NCBI GenBank assembly: GCA_011316305.1
Contig: SAUG01000030.1
Span: 186,001-250,000 of the forward strand
Length of the DNA stretch: 64,000 nt
Source: Rusavskia elegans
Lineage: Eukaryota > Ascomycota > Lecanoromycetes > Teloschistales > Teloschistaceae
Direction of reading: 5' to 3'
A model generated the notes under the pieces. The model searched no databases and was not told where the DNA came from. It was given only the letters and a program-made list of their open reading frames with translations. Below, piece after piece: positions 10,497 to 20,046 of the stretch; positions within the stretch are counted from its first letter, which is position 1; every line of letters starts with the position of its first letter. A program made the translations under genes and the position numbers.

Positions 10497-10839
10497 GCTG
10501 GTCAGAATAGCTGCATGATCTTGATGAATCGAGAGCGAAGGCGCTGAGGAGTCGGCGGTGTCGGTCACATATCGATAGCACAGTGATACCCCAACACAGA
10601 CATCAAAAGATACACTCAACTCGCCTTCATACTGATGACTGACAGCTATGACACTACCTTATGAAGTAGCACATAGGATAACCACGGTAAGGACCAGACT
10701 TGTCGGTGATACCTGATACATGATTGAATGCGCTCAAGCACTATCTCAGCAGCATCCATCACCTTCAGTAGCATCCCGTATCTCATCAGAGCTCTGTCTG
10801 TTGGAAACGATCTCTCCATTCTCCACGTCGAGTGCTGCA
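10497..10839. other. Convergent 3' intergenic region
   Basis: It lies between the ends of the small protein gene and the Reb1-like gene and probably contains both 3' UTRs. No coding or repeat signal was seen. Confidence 0.4.
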
Positions 10840-13620
10840 TCATGCGTCTCGAAGCGATTGCAACCGCTCCACAAGCTCGCTTCCACTGTCACCATTGAAT
10901 AAGCTGTCATCCGTATCCGAATCGGAATTCGAACCCGAGTCAGAAGCTGGACCAGAGCTCGAGGTCTTAGTGCCAGTGACACCGGAAGAGATGGTATTGG
11001 GATTGTCATCATCATCCATGCTGGAAGCGCGGCATGGCCGGCCTCTCTGCGATCCCAGGCCCTCATCCGTTGACTCCACGATCTCGGGACTTTGTTGCCC
11101 ATGGGCGCTCTCTTCCATTGGTTCGTCCAGGGCAGTATCGCTTTTGTCACAGTCGACATTTATTTTATGGTCCTTGCTTGCTTCGGCCTCTTCGACCTCC
11201 TCGTCATCATCATCATCGGAGTCTACTAACATGGCGCTCTTGAGTTTTTTATATCTTCCGCTCTGTTGCTTGCTCTGTCCTTGTCGCTGCTCGCTCTGTA
11301 CCATCTCCTCGGTAGAGCTTTTTCGTTTTCGGCACTCCTTCTCAACCTTATTGATATCATCATGCACCTCTGGATCCCATCTATCGTCAAAGCCGCCGGG
11401 GCTTTCAGCAATCAGTTTAGTGTATACACGGTTGATGACTTCTTGATAATTCATCCTCTCTGAACCCGGAACTTGCTTCTTGAACACTTCCAACGCAGCC
11501 TTCATGTCCATGTTCTTCCAGCGCTTGCGGAAAGCTTCACTACCAAGAGACCTCCAGGGTATATTACTCTCTGATGCAGCGTCACAGTTTGCAAAGAGCT
11601 GCAGGAAATCGTATTTGTCTCCCGTCCTCATATTTCGAAGTTTTCTCATTGACCGTCTTAACCTCCAAGGCTCGGAATGTTTCGATTCCGCATTTGATGT
11701 GAACCCGTTGCCGCTTTCGAGCCATCGAATCGTGCTCATGTAGTAATCTCTATCAGCTCTCTTTAGGTGATTGAATTTGTAGGCACACTGAAGCCTGGAT
11801 CTGGTGCCTCCCATTCGATCGCTCACAATTTGCCAATTGATAAGTTTCAGATCTTGGACCTCCTGGTCTGATTCTGGCTCCGACTCTGGGATTTCACGGC
11901 CTTCGTACTCATCTTCTTTCGCTCGCGCTCTCTCGCCTCGAAGCAAGCGCATACAGTCATCTACAGCCTTCACGAGGTTGCGGACCTCGTTCTCGGTCCA
12001 TGTGTCTGTGTTACGCTTTTCACTGTTGATAATGTAATTTCTGTACCTGTCCCGGCAATCCTCAGGGAAGCGATCGAGAATCGTGCCCACAGCTTTCCAC
12101 GACGTGCCATTTTTAGCAATTGCGTCCCTGAGATTCTCGTCGTCTGCGGCGGTCCAAGCTCCACGAATGGCGTAATTGTGGAAGTGACGCCGACAGAAGC
12201 GTAAGACTGATTGACGCGTACGATATGGTATCTCATCATATATAGCGTTGTACAAACGCTTCACTTCGTTACGCCCACGGACGTTGGTGTGAATCAATTC
12301 GTTGAAGCGTTGCTTGTCTATCCCCTCCTCTTCACAATACCGGTTACGGAACTTCTCTAATTTTCTGATCTCATCATCCCGGAACATACCTCCCTTGTCA
12401 GATAATTCCTGTAGGGGGGGTCTATAGTTCTGACACTTCTGGCCGCCTCGTTGCTTCTTATTGCCACGCGATCTCGATGGCTTTTCCAAGCGCGGCGGAG
12501 GCGTCTCTGTAAGCTGGGCATCCGAAGATGGACATGAGGTGCCGTGAGAGAGCCCAGGCGGTTGGGAGTATGGTATTTCCGGCGAAGATCGACCTTGTGA
12601 ATCCTCAAATCCTGGAAGTACCCCATCCTGATGTCCCTCATTTTCCGCGTAGGGACTGATGTACACTGGGACTTGACTACCGAGAGAGTTCGGGACTTCC
12701 ATCCGCCTACGCTTCTTCGGTGGGCCCGTGTATGTGACCCTGGGTAAGTTGCCTTGTGGCTGAGGTACTTCGGCAACGTCTACGTCGGAATGTGGCGGCA
12801 AGTCCTCATGCATTTGATGCATCTTTTCAGAGAGCTCGGTACCGTGAGGTATGTCATAGCCTGACTCGTCACTGAATGGATTAGCTTGATGGGTATCTTC
12901 GTTTGCAAAGATCTCGTCAAATGCTTCAAAGTCAAGCTCAAAGGCATGCTGACCTGTGCCGTTCAAAAGCTCTCGCGCATCATCACAAGGCTGGCTTGAG
13001 TCTGAACAGCTCATGTGTGAATGGCTTTTGTCTCCTCGCTTGCGTTTCGTGCTACCATTCAGCTTAGCATGAGCACTTTGACTTTGCTGATTGACCGGTG
13101 TTCCCCCTGTGAGAACTTCATTGAATAATGTTGGGCAGTCAGCATTGTCCTGTAGAGGTTCAATGAAACCGAAGACTGGCAGGGCAGCCTGACTTTCGTA
13201 CTCTTGGAACAGCGAGGAAACGCCCTCGTCGTTCTCGTCGATCTCGTCGAGGCTATACGAAGACCGTGGTATTCTCCAGCCATCCTCGACAGTGCCGTTC
13301 TCTTGCCCTGCACCAAAGAACTTTGAGGAAACATCATGAGAGGAGTCATACTGCTCAGCTTGCATGTTCCCAGCATCTGATGACGTTTCGAGTACGCTTG
13401 GCTTTGGCTTCGACTTCTTTCCCGCTCGCTTTTTCTTTTGCAGTACTGGATTGCTGGCCTGGTCCATAGAATCGTTCAAAACATTGGGCGAAACGGTATG
13501 CTCAGCAAAGGAGCTCTCAGCCAGAAGCTGTGCAGAAGCTGCAGCATTGTCTTGGGGAGAGGGCGGTGACCGATGGCGACCAGGGGATGTAGGTCCGAGC
13601 TGCGAAGAAGTGTTGCCCAT
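10840..13620 (-). CDS. Reb1/TTF1-like Myb-domain DNA-binding protein
   Basis: Single-exon gene of about 926 residues. The N-terminal half is disordered, rich in Ser, Pro and acidic residues, with basic nuclear-localisation stretches (KKKRAGKKSKPKPS, PPKKRRRMEVP). The middle holds Myb/SANT repeats: RGAWTAADDENLRDAIAKNG..WKAVGTILDRFPEDCRDRYRNYI, then TDTWTENEVRNLVKAVDDC and INWQIVSDRMGGTRSRLQCAYKFNHL. This arrangement is that of Reb1 (yeasts) and TTF-1 (animals), which bind rDNA terminators and stop RNA polymerase I, and also act at Pol II promoters. The C-terminus is very acidic (DSDDDDDEEVEEAEAS). I chose the ATG at 13620 (MGNTSSQL); an in-frame ATG at 13659 is possible. MGNTSS fits the N-myristoylation consensus, which would be odd for a nuclear factor. 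Confidence 0.85.
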   Translation of the reverse strand: MGNTSSQLGPTSPGRHRSPPSPQDNAAASAQLLAESSFAEHTVSPNVLNDSMDQASNPVLQKKKRAGKKSKPKPSVLETSSDAGNMQAEQYDSSHDVSSKFFGAGQENGTVEDGWRIPRSSYSLDEIDENDEGVSSLFQEYESQAALPVFGFIEPLQDNADCPTLFNEVLTGGTPVNQQSQSAHAKLNGSTKRKRGDKSHSHMSCSDSSQPCDDARELLNGTGQHAFELDFEAFDEIFANEDTHQANPFSDESGYDIPHGTELSEKMHQMHEDLPPHSDVDVAEVPQPQGNLPRVTYTGPPKKRRRMEVPNSLGSQVPVYISPYAENEGHQDGVLPGFEDSQGRSSPEIPYSQPPGLSHGTSCPSSDAQLTETPPPRLEKPSRSRGNKKQRGGQKCQNYRPPLQELSDKGGMFRDDEIRKLEKFRNRYCEEEGIDKQRFNELIHTNVRGRNEVKRLYNAIYDEIPYRTRQSVLRFCRRHFHNYAIRGAWTAADDENLRDAIAKNGTSWKAVGTILDRFPEDCRDRYRNYIINSEKRNTDTWTENEVRNLVKAVDDCMRLLRGERARAKEDEYEGREIPESEPESDQEVQDLKLINWQIVSDRMGGTRSRLQCAYKFNHLKRADRDYYMSTIRWLESGNGFTSNAESKHSEPWRLRRSMRKLRNMRTGDKYDFLQLFANCDAASESNIPWRSLGSEAFRKRWKNMDMKAALEVFKKQVPGSERMNYQEVINRVYTKLIAESPGGFDDRWDPEVHDDINKVEKECRKRKSSTEEMVQSEQRQGQSKQQSGRYKKLKSAMLVDSDDDDDEEVEEAEASKDHKINVDCDKSDTALDEPMEESAHGQQSPEIVESTDEGLGSQRGRPCRASSMDDDDNPNTISSGVTGTKTSSSGPASDSGSNSDSDTDDSLFNGDSGSELVERLQSLRDA

Positions 13621-14008
13621 AATTATCTGCGATCCAATGGGAAGGTAACTGGGACGCATGGCAGAATCGCCTCGACACCGACTCCAGACAACACTGAAGG
13701 CGACCTCGGATCTTCTGTTCGTATGGGACACGATGTAGAAATGAAATGTGACTAAGGTACACTTAGACTTTGATATAGCGACAGTGCGCTAAAGTAACCA
13801 AGCAGTCACGTCAACGGAATGATAATGGCTAATAATTACTGTTCTTCAGGAATCCCGAGCTCCAAGTCCTGACTCCGAGGTCAAGAGTGTACTCCGTATA
13901 CGCCTATCAATTCCGGGAGATATGCATCCGGAACTCCACATCTGCCATACTCGCATTCAGAGTAGATCGCCCTCTACCGGCATGCTGTTCTTTTGACATC
14001 AACTACCA
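13621..14008. other. Divergent promoter region (Reb1-like / 2EXR protein)
   Basis: No gene is supported. The frame stays open for about 37 codons upstream of 13620, including an in-frame ATG at 13659, so the Reb1-like protein could be slightly longer. Confidence 0.4.
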
Positions 14009-14770
14009 ATGTCCGGATCACAACCATGTGGTTTCCTCGAGCTACCACCCGAACTTAGGCTGCAAATATACCAAGAACTGCTCATCCCAGGTCCCCACAA
14101 GCCCTTATATCAGCCGCTTTATTTCAGAGATCACCGCTCTATTTTCAGGAGGTCCCAAGACCTTCAACCCAGCCCCGTCACTTGCTCTGTTAGCATGTAT
14201 CCTGCCATTTTTGCAGTCAACCATCAGCTGAAGTCCGAGGCACAATCAGTCCTTGACGAGTGCAATGTTTGGGAAATTCGCACCGCTGATTTGCTGGAAG
14301 ATGTGGGCCGGGACATGTACGGAGAAGTCGTCTCCAAGCTTTGCTCGGTCACAATGGACGTCTTGGAGCAGTATCTGCAACGGAGCCACATTCAAAAGTG
14401 GCATCTAGTCATTGACACTACTTTCTACGGTTATGACGAGCAGGATGGGTACGAAACCTTGCTCGGCAGTGAGCTCAGAATCCTCTCGGTTGTGTTGCAG
14501 CGTTTTGGCAAGCTCCTAGCAGTCACCTCTGGCTCACCAGAGGTCACGCTCTCTTGGCGTGACGATGGGTTCTTGGATTGGGAAGACCGGCGTAGACTAT
14601 TATTCGGACGCCTACTGACGGGCTTGCCAGCTTCGCCTTCTTACAAGGTTGTCTCAGTACCAAATAATGACAGCTCAGCGGGCTCACGTGGCGACGCGGC
14701 ACGTAGTCTTGTATCAAGAGAGGTGTTCGCACAAAGTATGACGGAAGATCTTGGTATCGTGGTGCGTTAG
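14009..14770 (+). CDS. 2EXR/F-box-like protein
   Basis: Single-exon gene, 253 residues. It opens with GFLELPPELRLQIYQELL, the signature helix of the fungal 2EXR/F-box-like family (LPPELR.IY..L), followed at 66-75 by AIFAVNHQLKSEAQSVL, the usual second conserved element (N.Q...EA). The remainder, including WHLVIDTTFYGYD, is a family-typical variable region. Members are very numerous in filamentous fungi and are thought to act in protein-protein interactions, perhaps as SCF substrate receptors; the substrate is unknown. It ends 46 bp from the convergent allantoinase gene. Confidence 0.8.
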   Translation: MSGSQPCGFLELPPELRLQIYQELLIPGPHKPLYQPLYFRDHRSIFRRSQDLQPSPVTCSVSMYPAIFAVNHQLKSEAQSVLDECNVWEIRTADLLEDVGRDMYGEVVSKLCSVTMDVLEQYLQRSHIQKWHLVIDTTFYGYDEQDGYETLLGSELRILSVVLQRFGKLLAVTSGSPEVTLSWRDDGFLDWEDRRRLLFGRLLTGLPASPSYKVVSVPNNDSSAGSRGDAARSLVSREVFAQSMTEDLGIVVR

Positions 14771-14816
14771 TAGAGACAATCTATCTTATCATTTCAGAGT
14801 TCGTTCTAGTAACAAC

Positions 14817-16379
14817 TTATCGTCTCCTCTCCAACAAGAGCTTCCCATTCGGCCCGCCCTTTCCAAAACCGCTTCCCTCCCTATCCCAAACCCGTTGACC
14901 TCGGACCCAAGTCTCCTTCACAACTCCTTGCAGCCTCATGCCCTGGTACGGACTGCACTTGTTCCTAAACAACATTGCTTCCTCACCCACCTCAAAAAAC
15001 CCTTGGTCGTCGAAAACGGCAACATCGCCATCAAAGCCAACAGCCAAGTCTCCCTTTTCATTTTCCAGTCCAACCTGCTTAGCAGTTTTCTTGCAACACC
15101 ACTTCACCACGTCTTCGATCGAGATACCGCGGCTTTGGCCTTCGGTCCAAAGTATGCTGAGACCTAGGCCAACAGAAGACACGCCACCCCATGCAGAAAA
15201 GAAATCACCTTTACTCTCTTCCTGCCCCGCTACGACATTGGTACTGGCATTTGTGATGTGCGATGGCAGAAGCTTGAGATTGGGTGTACATGGCGAATGG
15301 TCTGATACAACTGTCTTGATGCAGCCATGATCTTGCATCAATTCTTCCCACAAGCCATCTTGATTGCTTTTGGAGCGAATTGGCGGGCAGCATTTGTGTC
15401 GTGTATCGCCGTTGCGAACGCTTTCTGCTGCAAGGCTGAGGTAGTGGAAACAAGTCTCGGCTGTGATGTTAGTACCGTTTGCGATGGCCTCGCGTAGGAG
15501 GGGTATGGCTTCGATAGCTGATAAGTGGACAATGTGTAGGGGTAAATTAGGAGCGATATGGGCGAGGGAGAGGATCTGAGCGATTGCATAGGTTTCAAAT
15601 GAGCTCGGGCGGGATGCGAGGAACGTGGCGTACTCATCCAATGGGCCAATGGGCGCGAGTGGAGGGAGTGACCGCTGCACATCATCACCAACAGAGTCGG
15701 AAATTGGCGGAATGGTTTCGGCGTGAAACATGAGCGTCGTGGGTTCATCCGCCAAAGCGGCCATTGCCAGGGCAATGTCTGTTGAGGAGACCGCAGGGAA
15801 CTCGGGCACGCCGCTGTCGATAAGGAAGCCCTTGAATCCACGAACGCCTTCTTGGACGAGGGGCCTTAACTCGGTAGGGTTGCCCGGGACGATACCACCA
15901 TAGAAGCCTACGTCTACCCAGCACTTTCCTTGGGCCGCTTGCACCTTCTCTCTCAAACCAGCGACCGTCGTAGTTGGAGGTATGGCATTCAAGGGCATGT
16001 CGATCACCGTCGTCACGCCGCCAAAAGCAGCTGCCCTGGTCCCAGTCCAGAAACCCTCCCATTCTGTCCGACCAGGTTCGTTGAGGTGTACATGCGCGTC
16101 GACGAGGCCTGGGAGGAGAATATGAGGAGAGTGGTCGATATAGCTTATGCCGGGAGGGAAATCCGTGGCATGAAGAACAGAATGGAAGATCGAGGTGATC
16201 TTGCCCGTAGCCTGGGATATAACAATGGTAGCTGCGGTGAGCTTGCCATCCAGGACCGCGCGAGAAGAGGCCAAAACAGCAATAGGATTAGCTGCAGTCA
16301 ATGTGAAATCGATTTCGTTGGGTGGAGATGGTGCTGGTGATGGATAATGATGTCGGTTTGTTGAAGGATTGAGAGTCAT
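14817..16379 (-). CDS. DAL1: Allantoinase
   Basis: Hydrolyses allantoin to allantoate in purine catabolism, releasing nitrogen from uric acid. Single exon, about 520 residues, close to the usual 460-520. It is a cyclic amidohydrolase: the metal motif is LLPGLVDAHVHLNEPGRTEW, the Lys expected to be carboxylated lies in GFKGFLIDSGV, metal-binding His residues follow in FHAETIPP and LHIVHLSA, and the active-site Asp is in VSDHSPC. The start is the ATG at 16379 (MTLNPSTNRHHY). The C-terminus is the usual small sheet (GDVAVFD; GVVKETWVRGQRVWD). No other purine-degradation gene lies nearby. Confidence 0.95.
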   Translation of the reverse strand: MTLNPSTNRHHYPSPAPSPPNEIDFTLTAANPIAVLASSRAVLDGKLTAATIVISQATGKITSIFHSVLHATDFPPGISYIDHSPHILLPGLVDAHVHLNEPGRTEWEGFWTGTRAAAFGGVTTVIDMPLNAIPPTTTVAGLREKVQAAQGKCWVDVGFYGGIVPGNPTELRPLVQEGVRGFKGFLIDSGVPEFPAVSSTDIALAMAALADEPTTLMFHAETIPPISDSVGDDVQRSLPPLAPIGPLDEYATFLASRPSSFETYAIAQILSLAHIAPNLPLHIVHLSAIEAIPLLREAIANGTNITAETCFHYLSLAAESVRNGDTRHKCCPPIRSKSNQDGLWEELMQDHGCIKTVVSDHSPCTPNLKLLPSHITNASTNVVAGQEESKGDFFSAWGGVSSVGLGLSILWTEGQSRGISIEDVVKWCCKKTAKQVGLENEKGDLAVGFDGDVAVFDDQGFFEVGEEAMLFRNKCSPYQGMRLQGVVKETWVRGQRVWDREGSGFGKGGPNGKLLLERRR

Positions 16380-16416
16380 GGTCACTGGCAATTGCCAAGA
16401 AGGCGGCAGTGAGAAG

Positions 16417-17379
16417 TCAAGGGCAGCTTCCAATCCAGACCTCTAAATTAATGGAGGAACAAAGCAGAGCGAGTAGGCAGCGACAGAATTGTTGAGGAGG
16501 TAATGAAGATTTCTTTGTTCTTTCAAGCAGAGTGATTGCCACGACGAAATATTTCCGTGAGAGATGCCTGACTCTCAGGATTGATGAGTTATTTGTAAAG
16601 CATCCAAATCCCACCGACTCCATGTGGGGTGCATGAGTCTTCTTATCAAGTCTCCATGTTCTCCAAGTTTCCTCCGCCTCTGGAGTACTGAGCGCCGGTC
16701 GAGCCAGTAGCGCAGGCTGTTGGAGGGCGACATAGCGTTGCCGGCTTGCAGAGCTAACCACATTCACTGATCTTCTTACTCGATCGTAAGCTCGCGTCTT
16801 ATCGATATGGATCCAAGAGAACGGACGCCGGAACGAATGATAGACGTACGTTGTTGCCAGTCGGTCTGAAGGATCCAAGGATCTCCAGGCGCCGTTATCT
16901 TGACGCAAGGCTATTCTTGGCGTCTGATAGCTACCCGTACGTCGCTTAGTCGGACCGAGGGACCCTTCGGACGTTGCTCGCTGGTGAGGAAAGGACCCCA
17001 GATCCAGAGACTGTATGGTATCTTTGCTACGCAGCCAATTCGAAGCGTTTTCCATGCTAGAAGCCGAGGAGTCTGGTGATGTTTGCGGTCTGCGAGCCTT
17101 GGAAGGGATACGTGTTTGAACGAAAGGTTTCAGGGTCCAGGTGGGTAGTCCAAAGCTAGCCGTTCTCATCGAGTAATCGTTACTCGATAGCAGGACGACA
17201 AAACCCGCAAAGTCGTCATATCGAGTAATAGCTTTCCCAAAAAAGCGCCGGCTCATCAGAGCGCAGACCTCGTGCACTGCGCACCTCGACCTCTGGACTG
17301 CGACAGGACTTTGGCCAGACCCGTCTCGTCTGAGTTGACAGCGTTTTGGCACTATTCGCCTATGACAACTGTCCAACAT
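16417..17379 (-). CDS. Orphan ORF, 320 codons, no recognised domain
   Basis: Open from an ATG at 17379 to a stop at 16417 with no gene on the other strand to explain it; 320 sense codons by chance is unlikely but not impossible. The product is basic and Ser/Arg-rich (for example SKARRPQTSPDSSASSM, ATSEGSLGPTKRRTGSYQTP), with a hydrophobic C-terminal part (FCRCLLALLCSSINLEVWIG). I recognise no family. It sits between the allantoinase start (38 bp away) and the 3' end of VMA12. It could be a lineage-specific gene, or the allantoinase promoter by coincidence. Confidence 0.35.
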   Translation of the reverse strand: MLDSCHRRIVPKRCQLRRDGSGQSPVAVQRSRCAVHEVCALMSRRFFGKAITRYDDFAGFVVLLSSNDYSMRTASFGLPTWTLKPFVQTRIPSKARRPQTSPDSSASSMENASNWLRSKDTIQSLDLGSFPHQRATSEGSLGPTKRRTGSYQTPRIALRQDNGAWRSLDPSDRLATTYVYHSFRRPFSWIHIDKTRAYDRVRRSVNVVSSASRQRYVALQQPALLARPALSTPEAEETWRTWRLDKKTHAPHMESVGFGCFTNNSSILRVRHLSRKYFVVAITLLERTKKSSLPPQQFCRCLLALLCSSINLEVWIGSCP

Positions 17380-17411
17380 TGGAGACTTGTCACATAACCG
17401 GCTCAGGTTCC

Positions 17412-18287
17412 TCAGCTTGGCTTGGTCCTCCTTTGACGAAGCTGGACATCCGGCGATGCAGGTGCTGCGGAGGCGATTTCGGTTGGTGCATCCGGTGGCG
17501 AGGCTTTCTCATCACCTCCAATGACCCATGTTTTGATGATCTCTTTGATTTCGACCTCTTTTTTCCCCTTTTCTCTCGCTTCTTTGACCCTTCTCAGGTA
17601 CCCGGCGTAAACGACCGCTTCTGCCACCGCAACAAGAATACTACCTCCCATGCTCAAAGCAAGTCTACGAGGTGTGCTCCATCGACTGGCGACGAGCCAG
17701 AGTGCTATGCTACAAGCCACGATCGATAGCAGGATATTGGCAATCATAGCCATTTGTCGGTTCACGTCCGCATAGGTAATATCATCGTCGCTGTCAAATG
17801 GGTCCTGACTGCCAGCGAAGAGTTTCGGATTAGATTTGTTTGGGAAGCGTTGCTCGAATGTCTCCATAGGTAAAGGAGGATTTGTCATTCGCTCGTATGA
17901 TCGGGCCTCTTCTTCCCGTCGTAGCCGGGCCATCAAGGTCTTGTACTCACTGGTCTAGCCCGTGTTTAGCTATTGTAGAAGAGCTGGGATCAAACTTCGC
18001 AAACTTACCGGCTCTTGCTTGGGCTTGGGGGGCTCATAGTACAGCTTTGAGCCCCGTAGAAGAGAGTCAAGTTGGTGTGGGACCGGAGACCTATCGGTTG
18101 GCCCGCGAACCTTCTTCAAAAGCTTCGAGACTGCGATGACTTGCGTATGTGTGATGGGATCGCCGATTGCCAAATCCGCGAGCCCAGACCCCAGGTCGCT
18201 CCAGTCTGATTCGCATTTTGCAGCCTCGTATTGGAGAAGCAGCTTCAAAGCTTCTACCATAGCCTGAGTTGCCGACAGCAATACCAT
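17412..18287 (-). CDS. VMA12: V-ATPase assembly factor Vma12-like, ER membrane
   Basis: Needed in the ER to assemble the V0 sector of the vacuolar H+-ATPase. Two exons, 18287-18009 and 17954-17412, about 273 residues. Family landmarks are LRGSKLYYEPPKPKQEP at the end of exon 1 and, across the intron, TSEYKTLMARLRREEEARSYERM. Two membrane helices follow (IANILLSIVACSIALWLVA and LALSMGGSILVAVAEAVVYAGYL) and a charged cytosolic tail (RRVKEAREKGKKEVEIKE). Start is the ATG at 18287. The intron is 54 nt with a GTAAGT donor; its acceptor is chosen so that EYKTLM stays in frame. It is divergent to COQ1 with 224 bp between start codons. Confidence 0.92.
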
Positions 18288-18511
18288 GTCCAAGCCTTGC
18301 TTTCCAAAATTATCTTCCGTGATGCCCGATGATCATGGTTGCGTTCTTTAAGGTAGCAAGGGTAGAGGCTGAGGACGCTCGGACCAACCGGAACTGATCC
18401 CTGCTGCAGATCCATGACTGATGACAATGTTTTTTGGACGGCACCAACGGCGCGCAACGTTCAAAACGAGAGTACAAAAGAGCACGATTCCATGCTGGGT
18501 GCCTATGTAGC

Positions 18512-19891
18512 ATGCGCTCCCGCCTTGGACCAGCTGGGACCCTCAACAACGGCACTCATGCAACGGTACTACAGTACACTGTTTGTCCCGGATGCCTTCA
18601 TGTTCGACCGCTCACTCGAACTCCCTACCATACTCGAACATCTCGGTACTCCCCCTCACGAACGCGCGACCAGTCGTCATGGGCGCAGGCGGTATCAACG
18701 GCGCAACATGTTTTCAGCAGTGTTGCTAAGGACGATGGCACGTTTGCCGGCACCAACGTCGATCCGCTGCGAACCGTTGGGAAGGAGATGAAATTTCTCA
18801 CCAAAAACATTCAGCAGCTACTTGGTTCTGGCCACCCAATACTTGACACTGTTGCAAAGTACTATACCAAATCCGAGGGGAAGCATGTACGACCGATGTT
18901 AGTCTTGCTCATGTCCAGAGCAACATCTCACACAGCCAAAGCTCCCCAACGAACGCCCTTGTCTGGCGCATCTACCGTTAACAGTCCCATATCTCCGCAA
19001 AGCGTCTTGTGTGACCGGAACACTGCTTTCCAAACAGATCATCCTCTTTCGGCCTCGTCGATTGATACTACCTGTGCCAATGCCAACTCGGATATTCTCC
19101 CATCTCAGCGGCGTCTGGCTGAAATCACAGAACTTATCCATACGGCCTCCCTCCTGCACGACGATGTAATAGACAACTCCACCTCACGGCGCTCATCTCC
19201 CTCGGCGAACATATCTTTCGGTAACAAAATGGCTGTACTGGCTGGGGATTTCCTTTTGGGGAGGGCCTCGGTGGCGCTCGCCCGGTTAAGAGACGCGGAA
19301 GTTGTCGAACTAATGGCTACGGTCATTGCAAACCTGGTCGAAGGAGAATTCATGCAATTGAAGAACACCGCTTTGGACGAAGCCAAGCCCGAATGGACGG
19401 AGGATACATTATCCTATTATCTGCAGAAGACATATCTCAAATCAGCGAGTCTGATCAGCAAAAGCTGTCGAGCGGCTGCCTTGCTGAGTCAGAACACCCC
19501 CGAGGTCGTGGAAGCGGCATACTCTTATGGGAAGAATTTGGGACTGGCTTTCCAATTGGTCGACGATATGCTCGATTACACGATCAGCGGAACGGAACTG
19601 GGGAAGCCTGCAGGAGCGGATCTAGAGCTTGGCCTGGCTACCGCACCGTTGTTGTTCGCCTGGAAAGATAATAGAGAACTCGGTGTTCTTGTTGGCAGAA
19701 AATTCTCGGCCGAAGGCGACGTGCAGGCAGCAAGGGATATTGTCGCTCGAAGTACTGGTCTGGAGCAGACGCAAGTGCTAGCCCAGGAGTATGCGGATAA
19801 AGCTGTCTATGCGATCAGTGCCTTCCCTGATTGCGAGGCAAAGCAAGGACTGATAGAAATGTGTACCAAAACCATGAAAAGAAGGAAGTGA
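18512..19891 (+). CDS. COQ1: Mitochondrial polyprenyl (hexaprenyl-type) diphosphate synthase for ubiquinone
   Basis: Builds the isoprenoid tail of coenzyme Q. Single exon, about 459 residues. The N-terminus is rich in Arg, Ser and Thr with few acidic residues, as for mitochondrial import (SRYSPSRTRDQSSWAQ). Core motifs are NVDPLRTVGKEMKFL, KHVRPMLVLL, the first Asp-rich motif in ASLLHDDVIDNSTSRR, KMAVLAGDFLLGRASVALA, and the second Asp-rich motif in FQLVDDMLDYT, followed by GKPAGADLELGLATAPLLFA. A ~55-residue Ser/Pro-rich insertion sits between KHVRPMLVLLMSRAT and QRRLAEITELIH, as in many fungal orthologues. The start is the ATG at 18512; upstream in-frame codons lack a Met. Tail length cannot be told from sequence. 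Confidence 0.95.
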   Translation: MRSRLGPAGTLNNGTHATVLQYTVCPGCLHVRPLTRTPYHTRTSRYSPSRTRDQSSWAQAVSTAQHVFSSVAKDDGTFAGTNVDPLRTVGKEMKFLTKNIQQLLGSGHPILDTVAKYYTKSEGKHVRPMLVLLMSRATSHTAKAPQRTPLSGASTVNSPISPQSVLCDRNTAFQTDHPLSASSIDTTCANANSDILPSQRRLAEITELIHTASLLHDDVIDNSTSRRSSPSANISFGNKMAVLAGDFLLGRASVALARLRDAEVVELMATVIANLVEGEFMQLKNTALDEAKPEWTEDTLSYYLQKTYLKSASLISKSCRAAALLSQNTPEVVEAAYSYGKNLGLAFQLVDDMLDYTISGTELGKPAGADLELGLATAPLLFAWKDNRELGVLVGRKFSAEGDVQAARDIVARSTGLEQTQVLAQEYADKAVYAISAFPDCEAKQGLIEMCTKTMKRRK

Positions 19892-20046
19892 AAGGCGGTG
19901 GGTATGGCTTGGCGCTCGACGTGCTTCACCAACATGTAGATATCGCGACTCAACAGTTCGGTCAGCAATGACTATCGAGAAGCAAAGATAGACAGGTTTA
20001 AATCCCGTCTTAAGAAGACCCCTTTCCATAATATCCAACACCCAGT

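Noticed and set aside
10832..11446. Plus-strand frame of 204 codons
   Set aside because: It is antisense to the acidic, low-complexity C-terminus of the Reb1-like protein; its Ser/Leu-rich product is a mirror of GAG/GAT codons.
17160..17230. Palindrome ATCGAGTAA / TTACTCGAT plus a further ATCGAGTAA copy
   Set aside because: It lies inside the orphan ORF with no clear link to a promoter; noted as a possible coincidence.
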